Source of the DNA: Vibrio fortis
Lineage (GTDB): Bacteria > Pseudomonadota > Gammaproteobacteria > Enterobacterales > Vibrionaceae
Assembly (NCBI RefSeq): GCF_000695685.1
Contig: NZ_JFFR01000027.1
Location: forward strand, 62,001 to 126,000
DNA length: 64,000 bases
Direction of reading: 5' to 3'
A model generated the notes under the pieces. The model was given only the letters and a program-made list of their open reading frames with translations. It did no database searches and was not told the origin of the DNA. Below, in pieces: positions 56,207 through 64,000 of the stretch. The first letter of the stretch is position 1. Each line of letters begins with the position of its first letter. The position numbers and the translations under genes were made by a program.

Positions 56207-56398
56207 TTGATCAAATTAATGCGTTACATTGAATTTTTAGCTGCATTATCTGTTATTTATATGTTATATAGATATATCTATCATTTTTATGAAACCAAAT
56301 TAATTTTAAAAAATCACAGCTATGTAAGACGAATGTGCTGAATTCAAAATCAAGGAAGCGGTTCACAAGGGTAGCAAGAAACACGGTAAGAAGGATTT
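56207..56398. promoter_or_regulatory. Promoter region of the two-component genes
   Basis: About 190 bp of AT-rich sequence. ATGTAAGACG followed 11 bp later by ATGTGCT (56322-56339) weakly echoes the TGTAA repeats at the other promoters; autoregulation is possible. Confidence 0.35.
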
Positions 56399-57103
56399 AT
56401 GACCAACCCTAAATTAGTGATCGTGGAAGACGATCCAGTCCTAAGAGAAATGCTGCAAGAGTATTTCGAGAGCCAATCATTTGATGTTGTCACCATATCT
56501 GATGGGGCAACTGCCTGTGAGCAAATTTTAACAATCCAACCTGACATTGTACTTCTGGATCTAATGTTGCCAGAGGTTGATGGGCTGACCATTTGTCGTG
56601 AAATACGCAGCCAATTCAATGGCAAGATTCTGATCTTAACGGCCAGTGACGACGATTTTGACCATGTTGCGGCTTTGGAAACAGGTGCAGACGACTTTAT
56701 TAGCAAACCTGTACGACAGCGTGTCTTGCTGGCAAGGGTGCGCATGTTGCTTCGTCGAACTCAAGACCTACAGCCAAATACGACCGGTAATGGCAATGAG
56801 TTGAGCTTTGGCAAGCTTTCCCTCAATAAGGCGACCAAATCATGTGTTCATGCTGGCCAAGATATTCCAATTGCCGAGAGTGAGTTTGAGCTGCTTTGGC
56901 TATTGGCGTCTTCGCCTGAACAGGTCTTGTCACGCAACTATCTGACTCAGGAGATTCGAGGGATTGAATACGATGGTGTCGATCGCTTTATCGATAACAA
57001 AATAGTGATTCTTCGTAAGAAGCTGAATGACATCACTATGCCACCGAAAAAGATCATTACGGTTCGCGGTAAAGGCTATCTATTTGTTCCTGAACGCTGG
57101 TAA
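56399..57103 (+). CDS. rstA: OmpR-family response regulator, RstA-like
   Basis: 234 residues: receiver with acidic residues 'VEDD' near 9-12, phosphorylation site Asp54 in 'VLLDLMLPEVDG', Thr in 'ILTASDDD' and Lys in 'FISKPV'; winged helix in the second half ending 'KKIITVRGKGYLFVPERW'. The receiver strikingly resembles E. coli RstA ('TICREIRSQFNGKILILTASDDD', 'DHVAALETGADDFISKP'). The symbol is by similarity only. AAGGAT precedes the ATG. It is paired with the kinase 15 bp downstream. Confidence 0.85.
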   Translation: MTNPKLVIVEDDPVLREMLQEYFESQSFDVVTISDGATACEQILTIQPDIVLLDLMLPEVDGLTICREIRSQFNGKILILTASDDDFDHVAALETGADDFISKPVRQRVLLARVRMLLRRTQDLQPNTTGNGNELSFGKLSLNKATKSCVHAGQDIPIAESEFELLWLLASSPEQVLSRNYLTQEIRGIEYDGVDRFIDNKIVILRKKLNDITMPPKKIITVRGKGYLFVPERW

Positions 57104-57118
57104 AGGCGACTTTTCTTA

Positions 57119-58408
57119 ATGAGAAGAATCTATTTTGAATACTTGGTGGGCCTGACGCTAATCTTCCTCATCAGTATCTATTCGTACGCTTTTGTCGTTT
57201 ATAAGCTGGGTACCGACTACGAGTACATCCTGCGCGATCATCAGGCAGAAGCTTACCAAGAGCTGATTAGCACGATTGCGAGCGAGAAGGGAATAGTCGA
57301 AACCGAAACCATTTTGACAAACTATGCGGAAAAAACGCGCCAAAATCTTCGTATAGTGGCGTTTGACGCTGCTCCAAAAATGGTTCAAAAAGCATTCAGT
57401 AATCCAGATGTAAACGTGTATTACCATGAAGAAGACTTTCTTTGGCTTCGTTTACCAGGCAGTCAAAGCGTGTACGAATTATCGGACAACAAAGACTCTT
57501 TCTTAAGGAAAAAGATAAAGACTGAAAACCGATTCATTTGGGTATTCGCCATCACAGGCTTTGCCTTCAGTGGTTTGTTTTTAGTGTGGCGAATCAAACG
57601 TCGTTTGAAGAATTTAGAATTGGTTACTGTTGCGTTTTCCAATGGCGAATTGATGCAGCGTGCCTCCGAGAAAAATAGCATTAAACTTGGTACGCTTAAC
57701 CGCAGTTTTAACGTGATGGCGGATAAGATTCGTGACCTAATCAACAGCAATAAATCTCTGACCAATGCTGTTGCTCATGAGCTGAGAACGCCGATTTTTC
57801 GAATTCAGTGGCAAGCTGAGCTATTGAGCGATTTGGACCCTACGGACAAACAGTCGAAGGCAATTGCACGCATACTTGCTGACACTGAAGAGATGGAAGA
57901 CATGGTCGATGAGCTGCTTTACTACTCGCGACTGGAGCGAGGGGGCTCTGAACTTCAGTTGCAGCCTGTCGATATGAATAACTGGCTGGATGAGCGATGT
58001 GCCATATGGGAAAAAGAGACTACGCTTGATCTCGTCAAGGTGCCTCTTAAAGAGTCTGTGCCCTTACACGTTGATCTTAAGTTGTTTAATCGCGCCGTAG
58101 ACAACATCGTACGTAACGCATTTAAGTTCGCTGATTCGAAGATTGTGATTGAGCTTTGGTATAACGATGGGGAAGTTGTGGTTGAAGTGCATGATGATGG
58201 CAAAGGTGTTGAGTCGGAGCACTGGCCATTCTTGTTTGATCCTTTCTACAGCGCAAATGCAGCAAGGAATAAAGGTAAAACTGGGCATGGACTAGGCCTC
58301 GCTATTGTAAAGCAGGTGTGCGAACGTCATCAGGCTCAAGTGACCGTGGGAGAGAGTTATCTTGATGGTGCTTGCTTTGCGCTCTCTTTCCCTCGTGTTG
58401 AGGCGTAA
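57119..58408 (+). CDS. rstB: Sensor histidine kinase, RstB-like
   Basis: 429 residues: TM1 ~9-29, periplasmic domain ~30-135, TM2 ~138-158, HAMP ~160-210, HisKA with His220 in 'VAHELRTPIFR', N-box 'DNIVRNAFKFAD', and 'DDGKGVE'/'GHGLGLAIVKQ' boxes. The layout and short periplasmic sensor match RstB. It should sense an envelope signal and phosphorylate the neighbouring regulator. The adjacent protease-importer operon is a natural target. Confidence 0.85.
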   Translation: MRRIYFEYLVGLTLIFLISIYSYAFVVYKLGTDYEYILRDHQAEAYQELISTIASEKGIVETETILTNYAEKTRQNLRIVAFDAAPKMVQKAFSNPDVNVYYHEEDFLWLRLPGSQSVYELSDNKDSFLRKKIKTENRFIWVFAITGFAFSGLFLVWRIKRRLKNLELVTVAFSNGELMQRASEKNSIKLGTLNRSFNVMADKIRDLINSNKSLTNAVAHELRTPIFRIQWQAELLSDLDPTDKQSKAIARILADTEEMEDMVDELLYYSRLERGGSELQLQPVDMNNWLDERCAIWEKETTLDLVKVPLKESVPLHVDLKLFNRAVDNIVRNAFKFADSKIVIELWYNDGEVVVEVHDDGKGVESEHWPFLFDPFYSANAARNKGKTGHGLGLAIVKQVCERHQAQVTVGESYLDGACFALSFPRVEA

Positions 58409-58486
58409 ATAGAAGATGGTTATTTTGTTGGTTTCCCATTACACTGCGCTGCATACGATAAAGAACATGTTTTAGGTAAGTTCATC

Positions 58487-59017
58487 ATGGACCAAGAATA
58501 CTACGAAGACGCTGATTACGATGAAGTGGATCAGTATGGCGAAGAAGGCGAAGAGATTGAGATTGAAGCGATTGGCGTTGATGTCTCATCACAACCTATC
58601 GAGCTATATAAAGTCTTTAAGATCGCTAACCTAGTTGGCGGTGGCGGTGAGGCCAAGCACGTGATTTCTGAAGGTTACGTTGCGGTAAATGGTGAGCTAG
58701 AAACTCGTAAGCGTCGCAAAATGTACGATGGTGATTTCTTTGAATTCAACCAAGAGTACTACGTGGTTTGTTGTGATCAGCCTGTTCAAGAAGTGGTTGA
58801 GAAACCAAAGAAAAAAGAAGAGCCTAAACAGCAGCATAAATCTAAGCGCTCTTCTAAGCAGAAAAATAAGAGCGCTAATCAAGGCCAAAATTTGAGTGCT
58901 TCTGCTGAGCCACGTAAACAGAAGAACAAATCTACCAATAAGCCTAAGGCTCAAAACGAGAAGTCAAAGCCACAACGTGATGAGAAGAGTGGTCGTAACT
59001 CTATCGACTTCTTCTAA
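58487..59017 (+). CDS. S4-domain RNA-binding protein with basic tail
   Basis: 176 residues: an acidic N-terminus (1-30), an S4-like domain ('YKVFKIANLVGGGGEAKHVISEGYVAVNGELETRKRRKMYDGD', ~40-85) as in YbcJ-type ribosome-associated proteins, and a long Lys/Gln/Asn/Ser-rich basic tail (~110-170, 'KKKEEPKQQHKSKRSSKQK' type). The tail is low-complexity and probably binds nucleic acid. Function unknown; RNA binding is inferred from the domain. Confidence 0.82.
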   Translation: MDQEYYEDADYDEVDQYGEEGEEIEIEAIGVDVSSQPIELYKVFKIANLVGGGGEAKHVISEGYVAVNGELETRKRRKMYDGDFFEFNQEYYVVCCDQPVQEVVEKPKKKEEPKQQHKSKRSSKQKNKSANQGQNLSASAEPRKQKNKSTNKPKAQNEKSKPQRDEKSGRNSIDFF

Positions 59018-59032
59018 TCAAGTGACTTTAAG

Positions 59033-59284
59033 TTAGATCCTACCTTTTTCAGATGTGAGGCTAGAAATCATCGCCTCGCGTCTGATATCCAATATCTCAT
59101 CAATCAGTTTCTGTTTTGCGTTCAAGCCAAAGTGATTGGAATAGTTGTTGATCTGATTCACTTCTGAAGCCTGCAACTTATAAACCTGTTTCTTCAGGCG
59201 TGTTTTCGCTTCACTTTTGATCATGCCGCGCTGCTGCAATAGGGCGATGATTTTGTTGTCTAAAGGGTGTTTTGCCTGTGACAT
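59033..59284 (-). CDS. Small alpha-helical hypothetical protein
   Basis: 83 residues, rich in Lys, Gln, Glu and Leu, with helical periodicity ('NKIIALLQQRGMIKSEAKTRL', 'KQKLIDEILDIRREAM') and no signal peptide or TM helix. The convergent S4-domain gene ends 15 bp away. An AAGA lies just upstream of the ATG. I do not recognise it, but it is a plausible short cytoplasmic protein. Confidence 0.5.
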   Translation of the reverse strand: MSQAKHPLDNKIIALLQQRGMIKSEAKTRLKKQVYKLQASEVNQINNYSNHFGLNAKQKLIDEILDIRREAMISSLTSEKGRI

Positions 59285-59420
59285 ATCTTCTTAATCAGAG
59301 GTTTAGTTAAACTTCGCAGGGTAATCTACAGGCGAGAGATGACAGATTTGTGACGTTATTGTCGCGTTTCGTTTACAGGTTTATAGAGCGTCGTGCTGAT
59401 ATGGTCAGCAAATGCAAAGT

Positions 59421-59460
59421 AAAAAGCGGGCTATGGATGAATAGCCCGCTTTTTGTTTTG
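59421..59460. terminator. Terminator downstream of MCP gene
   Basis: A 14-bp perfect stem AAAAAGCGGGCTAT/ATAGCCCGCTTTTT (59421-59434 with 59441-59454) with a GGATGA loop and U-runs on both strands. It ends the minus-strand chemoreceptor gene. Confidence 0.88.
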
Positions 59461-59490
59461 TTTGAGTCATTAAGGTGAATAGAGCTAGGC

Positions 59491-61494
59491 TCAACGAATG
59501 ACGAAGTGCGAAATTAATTCACTCTGGCGACTAGATAACTCATTTAAGGACTCACTGTTGCGCGCTGACTGATTGACTTCTTCGGCAATACTGACGGCTT
59601 TTTTGGATATATAAGCGATGTTACTCATGACTTCCTGTGCAACATTGCTCTGTTTTATTGATTCATCAGCTATGTGGCGGCTCATTTTATTGATCGTTGA
59701 GAGCCTTGTGACCATAGTATCCAATGATTGGTTGCTGAGGTTGGTTTGATTTACTGATGCGGCGGCTTTTTCTAGATTGTTCTCCACTAGCATGACCGCT
59801 TTTTCGGCTTGAGACTGAAGGTTGCTGATCATTGTATCAATGTCATTGGCTGAGCTTTGCGTTCGAGTTGCTAACGAGCGCACTTCATCTGCGACTACGG
59901 CGAATCCTCTTCCTTGTTCTCCGGCGCGAGCCGCTTCAATCGCAGCATTGAGTGCCAATAGGTTGGTTTGCTCAGAGATTGACTGAATCACGGTGAGAAT
60001 ATCTCCAATTTGGCGAGATTCATTTGAGAGTTGATGAATAACATCGGTTGCTTCGACTAGCGAGCTCTGCAGTTGGCTAACAAAGGTCAGATTTCGTTGC
60101 ATGCTGTCCATGTTGTTGTGAGCCAACACAGTGATCTTATCGACTTCATCACTGGTCTCTTTGGCTGAGCTGGAGACACTGTCGATGGCTATCTTCATTT
60201 CCGTTACCGATTGACGAATGGTGTCGGTCTGTTTCTGCTGCTTAGCGACGTCAATGTTGGTTTTATTGCTCAATATGTGGCTTTCATTGGCTACATCGCT
60301 CAATGTGTCTGCAGACTGTTGAACTTGGGTGATTACGTTACTTAGCTGAGAGCCTAACGCATTGATATTGAGGGCGATGGCACCCAGTTCAGATTGAAAA
60401 CCCGTTTCAATACGATGAGTAAGATTACCGGAAGTCAGCTTGTCGAGTGCCTCAACAATCTTGCGCAGTGGTTTCTTGATCGATAATACAATCGTCGAGG
60501 AGATGGCGAGGGCAATAAGAGTAGAAATCACCGCAAGTGAAGCGTTAAGGAGTAGTGCTCTGTTTGAATCTTGCTGTGCTTCATTAGCGGTCTGACTTAC
60601 CAATGATCCGATGTCATTTCCCATAAGCTCAAAGCTGTTTATCGCACTGTCCATGTCGACAGCAAGTTGGCGCAGAAGTTGTTCGCTGGTGGCCGTCAGC
60701 TGAATGTAGGTAAGGTGCTGTTGAAGTACTCCTTGCGGCTGCTCAATGGCACGTATCAACTGGTTCAAATAGAAGCTGATGCTCTCTTTACTCTCTGGCA
60801 TCGAGATAGGGACTCGCTTTGCTTTATCCTTAAATCTTTCAATGTGAGCGATTAATTCCTTCTTGACTACCTCAGCGTCATCGACATCTTCCATTGCGTA
60901 GATCTTCTGCAGATAACGGTCAGCCCCTGTTCCTTGTGCGACTAAGTAGTTCAGGTTGCGGTTATTGGTGCGTTGTCTGTTGGCTTTTGCTACAGCTGCT
61001 AGGTCGCTGATGTCTTGCTCGAAGAATTTCCATTTTTCATCAAACTGATTTAGCTCTTGAGATGTTTTGTGTCGCGCACTCATGCGCCGGTTCTTTGTTT
61101 CTAACTGCTGTTCAGCATTAATGAAAATACGCTGGGCAATGGTGTTTAACTCGGCGATATGCGTTTGTAGTGCAGGGAAATTATTGAAGTCGTTGAGCAA
61201 CTCTTGGTAATTGGTTAAATAGCGCTGCTTCTCTTGGTAAAACTCTTGTTCTAGTTTATTTCGGTTAGCAACAGAATCTGTATTGGCGTGAACCAAAACC
61301 GCTCGGTTGATATTTTGTAAGTTTTGACCCAACAAATTCGAATCTGCGAGGAGATTCGTCATCTTTACCGATGTTAGCTCTAACTGTTGTGCCATCTTAC
61401 TCTGGTTGAAATAGGCAAAAATACTGATGGCGACAACGAAAGTAATAACGATACCAAAGCCGATAATGATTCGCTGAATAATGGACAAGTGCAT
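59491..61494 (-). CDS. Methyl-accepting chemotaxis protein
   Basis: 667 residues from the ATG at 61494 (GAGG ribosome site); a 25-nt longer frame start is unlikely. TM1 ~8-30; a long all-helical periplasmic region (~30-310) without a Cache signature, resembling a helical bimodular (HBM-like) ligand domain; TM2 ~325-345; HAMP; signalling domain with tip '[35 protein letters not shown]'. It signals to CheA. A chemoreceptor next to pstS also occurs in Vibrio chromosome II as I recall. Confidence 0.9.
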   Translation of the reverse strand: MHLSIIQRIIIGFGIVITFVVAISIFAYFNQSKMAQQLELTSVKMTNLLADSNLLGQNLQNINRAVLVHANTDSVANRNKLEQEFYQEKQRYLTNYQELLNDFNNFPALQTHIAELNTIAQRIFINAEQQLETKNRRMSARHKTSQELNQFDEKWKFFEQDISDLAAVAKANRQRTNNRNLNYLVAQGTGADRYLQKIYAMEDVDDAEVVKKELIAHIERFKDKAKRVPISMPESKESISFYLNQLIRAIEQPQGVLQQHLTYIQLTATSEQLLRQLAVDMDSAINSFELMGNDIGSLVSQTANEAQQDSNRALLLNASLAVISTLIALAISSTIVLSIKKPLRKIVEALDKLTSGNLTHRIETGFQSELGAIALNINALGSQLSNVITQVQQSADTLSDVANESHILSNKTNIDVAKQQKQTDTIRQSVTEMKIAIDSVSSSAKETSDEVDKITVLAHNNMDSMQRNLTFVSQLQSSLVEATDVIHQLSNESRQIGDILTVIQSISEQTNLLALNAAIEAARAGEQGRGFAVVADEVRSLATRTQSSANDIDTMISNLQSQAEKAVMLVENNLEKAAASVNQTNLSNQSLDTMVTRLSTINKMSRHIADESIKQSNVAQEVMSNIAYISKKAVSIAEEVNQSARNSESLNELSSRQSELISHFVIR

Positions 61495-62030
61495 TGAAAC
61501 CTCAACAGTTATTTCCATTTAACTTGAAATTGAAGGTAGAGAGAATACAACCAATCATAGGGTTATTATTGACTCGCTTGTTTTTTTAGGAGGTTAGTTG
61601 ATATATATGAAACTTTAATGAATGCACGGGGCTGCATTTAACATCCATTTATTGGTTATTCTAAGAACATCGATCCGATACTGTTCTTTATCTGAAAAGC
61701 GAACTTGGTGAAGATGAGTTATTGGAGCGGGCGGTCGTCAAACGCACTGTTTAAAGCTAATAGGTTATATTCCCAAAGTTGTAACCTAATTTTTAAGTGT
61801 TTATTTATCAATTATTTATGATTGGCTTTCTTCTTGGAGATACTATGCTTGGTGAATGTGATGTGTGGATTATAGATATGTAACTTATGATTAATTTTTG
61901 TGCAATAAAATCGTCACAAGCCTCTGTTTGAATTATTGGAGTTCAAAACATAAATCGAACTGATTATTCAGCATCTTAATGATTACAGATGTTTAACTCC
62001 ATTAATTCATTTATCAACTTGGAGGTTGAT
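61495..62030. promoter_or_regulatory. Divergent region upstream of pstS with candidate Pho box
   Basis: 536 bp between the chemoreceptor and pstS. GTGCAAT-AAAA-TCGTCAC (61900-61917) resembles the PhoB box (CTGTCAT-AWAW-CTGTCAC): 9 of 14 fixed positions, AT-rich spacer, 114 bp before the start codon. A dyad TAGGTTA...TAACCTA (61761-61788) is also present. Confidence 0.5.
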
Positions 62031-63071
62031 GTGAAAATTAAAGCGCTTATTGCTACTACAACAGTTGCTCTAACTATGGCTACAGGCAGCGTCGCTAATG
62101 CTGCTTCACGCGACTACATTAGTATTGTTGGTTCATCAACTGTATTTCCATTCGCGACTGTTGTTGCAGAGCGATTTGGCCGTACATCTTCTTTTTCCGT
62201 ACCTAAAATTGAATCAACAGGCTCAGGTGGCGGTTTAAAACTATTTTGTGCGGGTATCGGTGAAAATACACCAGATATCACAAATGCTTCTCGTAAAATT
62301 AAAGCTTCGGAAGTTGAGTTGTGTGCCAAAAATGGTGTTAAGGATATCGTTGAAATTAAAATTGGCTTTGACGGCATCGTGCTAGCTAATTCTAAAAAAG
62401 CTCAACAATTTGAATTGTCTCTACAAGACGTTTACAAAGGCGTAGCGAAAATGGTGCCAGATGCGAACGGTAATCTTGTAGAAAACCCATACAAAACATG
62501 GAAAGAAGTGAACCCAACACTTCCAAACATCAAGATCGAAGTACTTGGTCCTCCACCAACATCAGGAACACGTGACGCTTTTGCAGAGCTTGCTCTAGAA
62601 GGTGGCTGTAAGACTTTCCCACAAATCAAAGCACTTAAAAAGACTGACAAAAAGAAATACAAAGCGGTATGTCACTCTGTACGTGAAGACGGCGCTTACA
62701 TTGAAGCAGGCGAGAACGATAACCTAATCGTTCAGAAACTGGCTTCTAACCCGAACGCACTGGGTGTGTTTGGTTACTCTTTCCTTGAAGAGAACGCAGA
62801 CAAAGTTCAAGCGTCTATTGTAAATGGCGTAGAACCGACATTTGATGCGATTGGCTCTGGTGAATACCCAGTATCTCGTTCACTGTACTTCTACGTGAAA
62901 GAAGCGCACAAAGACACAATTCCAGGTCTAAAAGAGTACGTAGCGGCGTTTACTTCTGAACAAGCTATTGGTGATGAAGGCTACCTAGCTGACCGCGGTC
63001 TAATTCCTCTATCTGCAAGAGATTGGAAATTGGTTCGTGCAGCAGGTACTGAGCTAACACCAAACCTATAA
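62031..63071 (+). CDS. pstS: Phosphate ABC transporter binding protein
   Basis: 346 residues from the GTG at 62031, chosen over the ATG at 61989 because a perfect GGAGG (62021-62025) sits 5 nt upstream and the N-terminus 'VKIKALIATTTVALTMATGSVANAAS' becomes a normal signal peptide (cleaved ~residue 25). Family motifs: 'GSSTVFPFATVVAERF', 'ESTGSGGGLKLFCAG', 'PPTSGTRDAFAEL'. It binds phosphate in the periplasm and should be PhoB-induced. First gene of the pst operon. Confidence 0.93.
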   Translation: MKIKALIATTTVALTMATGSVANAASRDYISIVGSSTVFPFATVVAERFGRTSSFSVPKIESTGSGGGLKLFCAGIGENTPDITNASRKIKASEVELCAKNGVKDIVEIKIGFDGIVLANSKKAQQFELSLQDVYKGVAKMVPDANGNLVENPYKTWKEVNPTLPNIKIEVLGPPPTSGTRDAFAELALEGGCKTFPQIKALKKTDKKKYKAVCHSVREDGAYIEAGENDNLIVQKLASNPNALGVFGYSFLEENADKVQASIVNGVEPTFDAIGSGEYPVSRSLYFYVKEAHKDTIPGLKEYVAAFTSEQAIGDEGYLADRGLIPLSARDWKLVRAAGTELTPNL

Positions 63072-63085
63072 TTCTTGTCGAAATC

Positions 63086-63120
63086 ACGGGGTGCCTAGCC
63101 AATAGGTTACCCCGTTTTCA
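63086..63120 (+). promoter_or_regulatory. Attenuator-like hairpin between pstS and pstC
   Basis: ACGGGGT (63086-63092) with ACCCCGT (63109-63115), containing an inner CCTA/TAGG pair, then a T-rich tail. It can reduce read-through so the binding protein is made in excess. Confidence 0.6.
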
Positions 63121-63134
63121 TTTTCAGAGGCCCT

Positions 63135-64000
63135 ATGAATTCTTTGCTTGTGATCTTGTTGTTCGGTATCTCAACGCTTGCCTATATGGTAACTAAGAGT
63201 CGCTCCAGACAATTGGCTCATTCAAACGGTGGATTAAGATACCTCCACTCTAGACCCTCATACTATGCGACATTAGCGGCAATGCTGTCAGCTATTCCTG
63301 CACTGATCATTTTCGCGGTTTGGAGTGCATTCTACCCAACGATTGTTGAGTCTATGGTGATGTCAAACCTACCACGCAGTGTACTTACTGGTGGTACAGA
63401 GCCATCTCTACTGTTTAGCCAGATAAAGCACGTCGCGGATGGTATTACGGATACAGACAAAAGATGGTTAATTGAAGCTTCTCGCTACTACAGCTACGTG
63501 ATGGAGTCGGGTAACAATATTCGCTTTGCAACGTTGATTGCGATCGCTTTTGCGGGGTTAGTCCTAGGTCTAAAACTCGTTAGACCAAAAGTGAAAGCGC
63601 GTGTTTATGTTGAAAACATTCTTCAGCTGTTTCTGATTATTTGTTCGATCATCGCGATTCTTACCACTTTGGGCATCGTACTGTCGGTACTGTTTGAGGC
63701 GATCCGTTTTTTCAATATCGTACCCGTGACCGATTTTATTTTTGGTTTGGAGTGGTCGCCACAAGTGGCCCTACGCGAAGACCAACAAGGTGCAAGTGGT
63801 GCTTTTGGCTTTATACCGCTGTTGGTCGGCACACTTATGATCTCCGCTATCGCTATGTGTATAGCGGCGCCTGTTGGCTTGATGAGTGCAATCTATCTTG
63901 CTGAGTACGCTTCACCAAAAGTAAGAAGTGTTGCTAAGCCTATTCTTGAAGTCCTAGCGGGCATTCCAACCGTTGTTTATGGCTTCTTTGCTGCTTTAGT
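63135..64000 (+). CDS. pstC: Phosphate ABC transporter permease PstC, partial
   Basis: A frame open to the window edge from the ATG at 63135 (288 codons seen), so the C-terminus is missing. TM1 'LLVILLFGISTLAYMVT', a long loop with 'SNLPRSVLTGGTEPSLLFSQIKH' and a later set of helices ending in 'EYASPKVRSVAKPILEVLAGIPTVVYGFFA', the highly conserved PstC/PstA EAA-type segment. It forms the membrane pore with PstA. It follows pstS across a 63-bp gap with a hairpin. Confidence 0.92.
   Translation, partial: MNSLLVILLFGISTLAYMVTKSRSRQLAHSNGGLRYLHSRPSYYATLAAMLSAIPALIIFAVWSAFYPTIVESMVMSNLPRSVLTGGTEPSLLFSQIKHVADGITDTDKRWLIEASRYYSYVMESGNNIRFATLIAIAFAGLVLGLKLVRPKVKARVYVENILQLFLIICSIIAILTTLGIVLSVLFEAIRFFNIVPVTDFIFGLEWSPQVALREDQQGASGAFGFIPLLVGTLMISAIAMCIAAPVGLMSAIYLAEYASPKVRSVAKPILEVLAGIPTVVYGFFAAL

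Noticed and set aside
1..64000. CRISPR arrays, tRNA/rRNA genes, transposases, prophage genes
   Set aside because: Looked for spaced identical repeats, tRNA-like cloverleaf arms and typical mobile-element proteins; none found by eye.

Overview
This window looks like part of a Vibrio (Vibrionaceae) genome, probably the smaller chromosome. The evidence is circumstantial: moderately low GC, Vibrio-type families (DUF2860, DUF3316, a ToxR-like membrane regulator, an OmpU-like porin), many chemotaxis and cyclic-di-GMP proteins, and a methyl-accepting protein beside pstS. I see no rRNA, tRNA, CRISPR array, insertion sequence or prophage. Genes sit on both strands in short operons.

Layout. 1-9.1 kb: the end of an acetyltransferase, a DUF2860 protein, then a minus-strand five-gene operon encoding a complete RND efflux pump (outer-membrane factor, adaptor, pump) followed by its own response regulator and histidine kinase. 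9.4-17.3 kb: small accessory genes, including two LysE/RhtB exporters around a MerR regulator and its apparent target, two RDD proteins (the second at 21 kb), NIPSNAP and GNAT proteins, a DUF3316 protein and a porin. 17.3-20.3 kb: two divergent paralogous LysR regulators with two very small genes (47 and 49 codons). 20.5-27.2 kb: a CHASE3 hybrid kinase, an EAL-HDOD protein and an Aer-like receptor. 27.4-33.6 kb: the complete ribose operon rbsDACBKR with two perfect RbsR-type operators. 34-39.3 kb: a ToxR-like transmembrane regulator between two related small beta-barrel genes, an EEP-family nuclease/phosphatase and a degenerate GGDEF protein. 39.6-58.4 kb: a large peptide-handling island. 58.5-64 kb: an S4 RNA-binding protein, a chemoreceptor, and the start of the phosphate uptake operon (pstS, partial pstC).

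The most interesting block is 45.6-58.4 kb. Next to a standard yejABEF peptide importer lies a second, rearranged peptide importer (two permeases, a binding protein, two separate ATPases). It continues into a new outer-membrane barrel and a 1311-residue lipoprotein metalloprotease with HExxHxxGxxH and a Met-turn, and is followed by an RstA/RstB-like two-component pair. I infer a surface protein-degradation and peptide-uptake system with its own sensor. Its promoter carries four in-phase 10-bp TGTAAC-like repeats directly upstream of a good -35/-10 pair. Similar tandem TGTAA repeats occur before the EAL-HDOD gene and before the ToxR-like gene, suggesting a shared OmpR-type regulator.

Start codons were moved inward from the longest reading frame where a ribosome binding site, a signal peptide or family alignment favoured it. 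All functional calls rest on recognition of motifs and family resemblance by eye; no database search was run.
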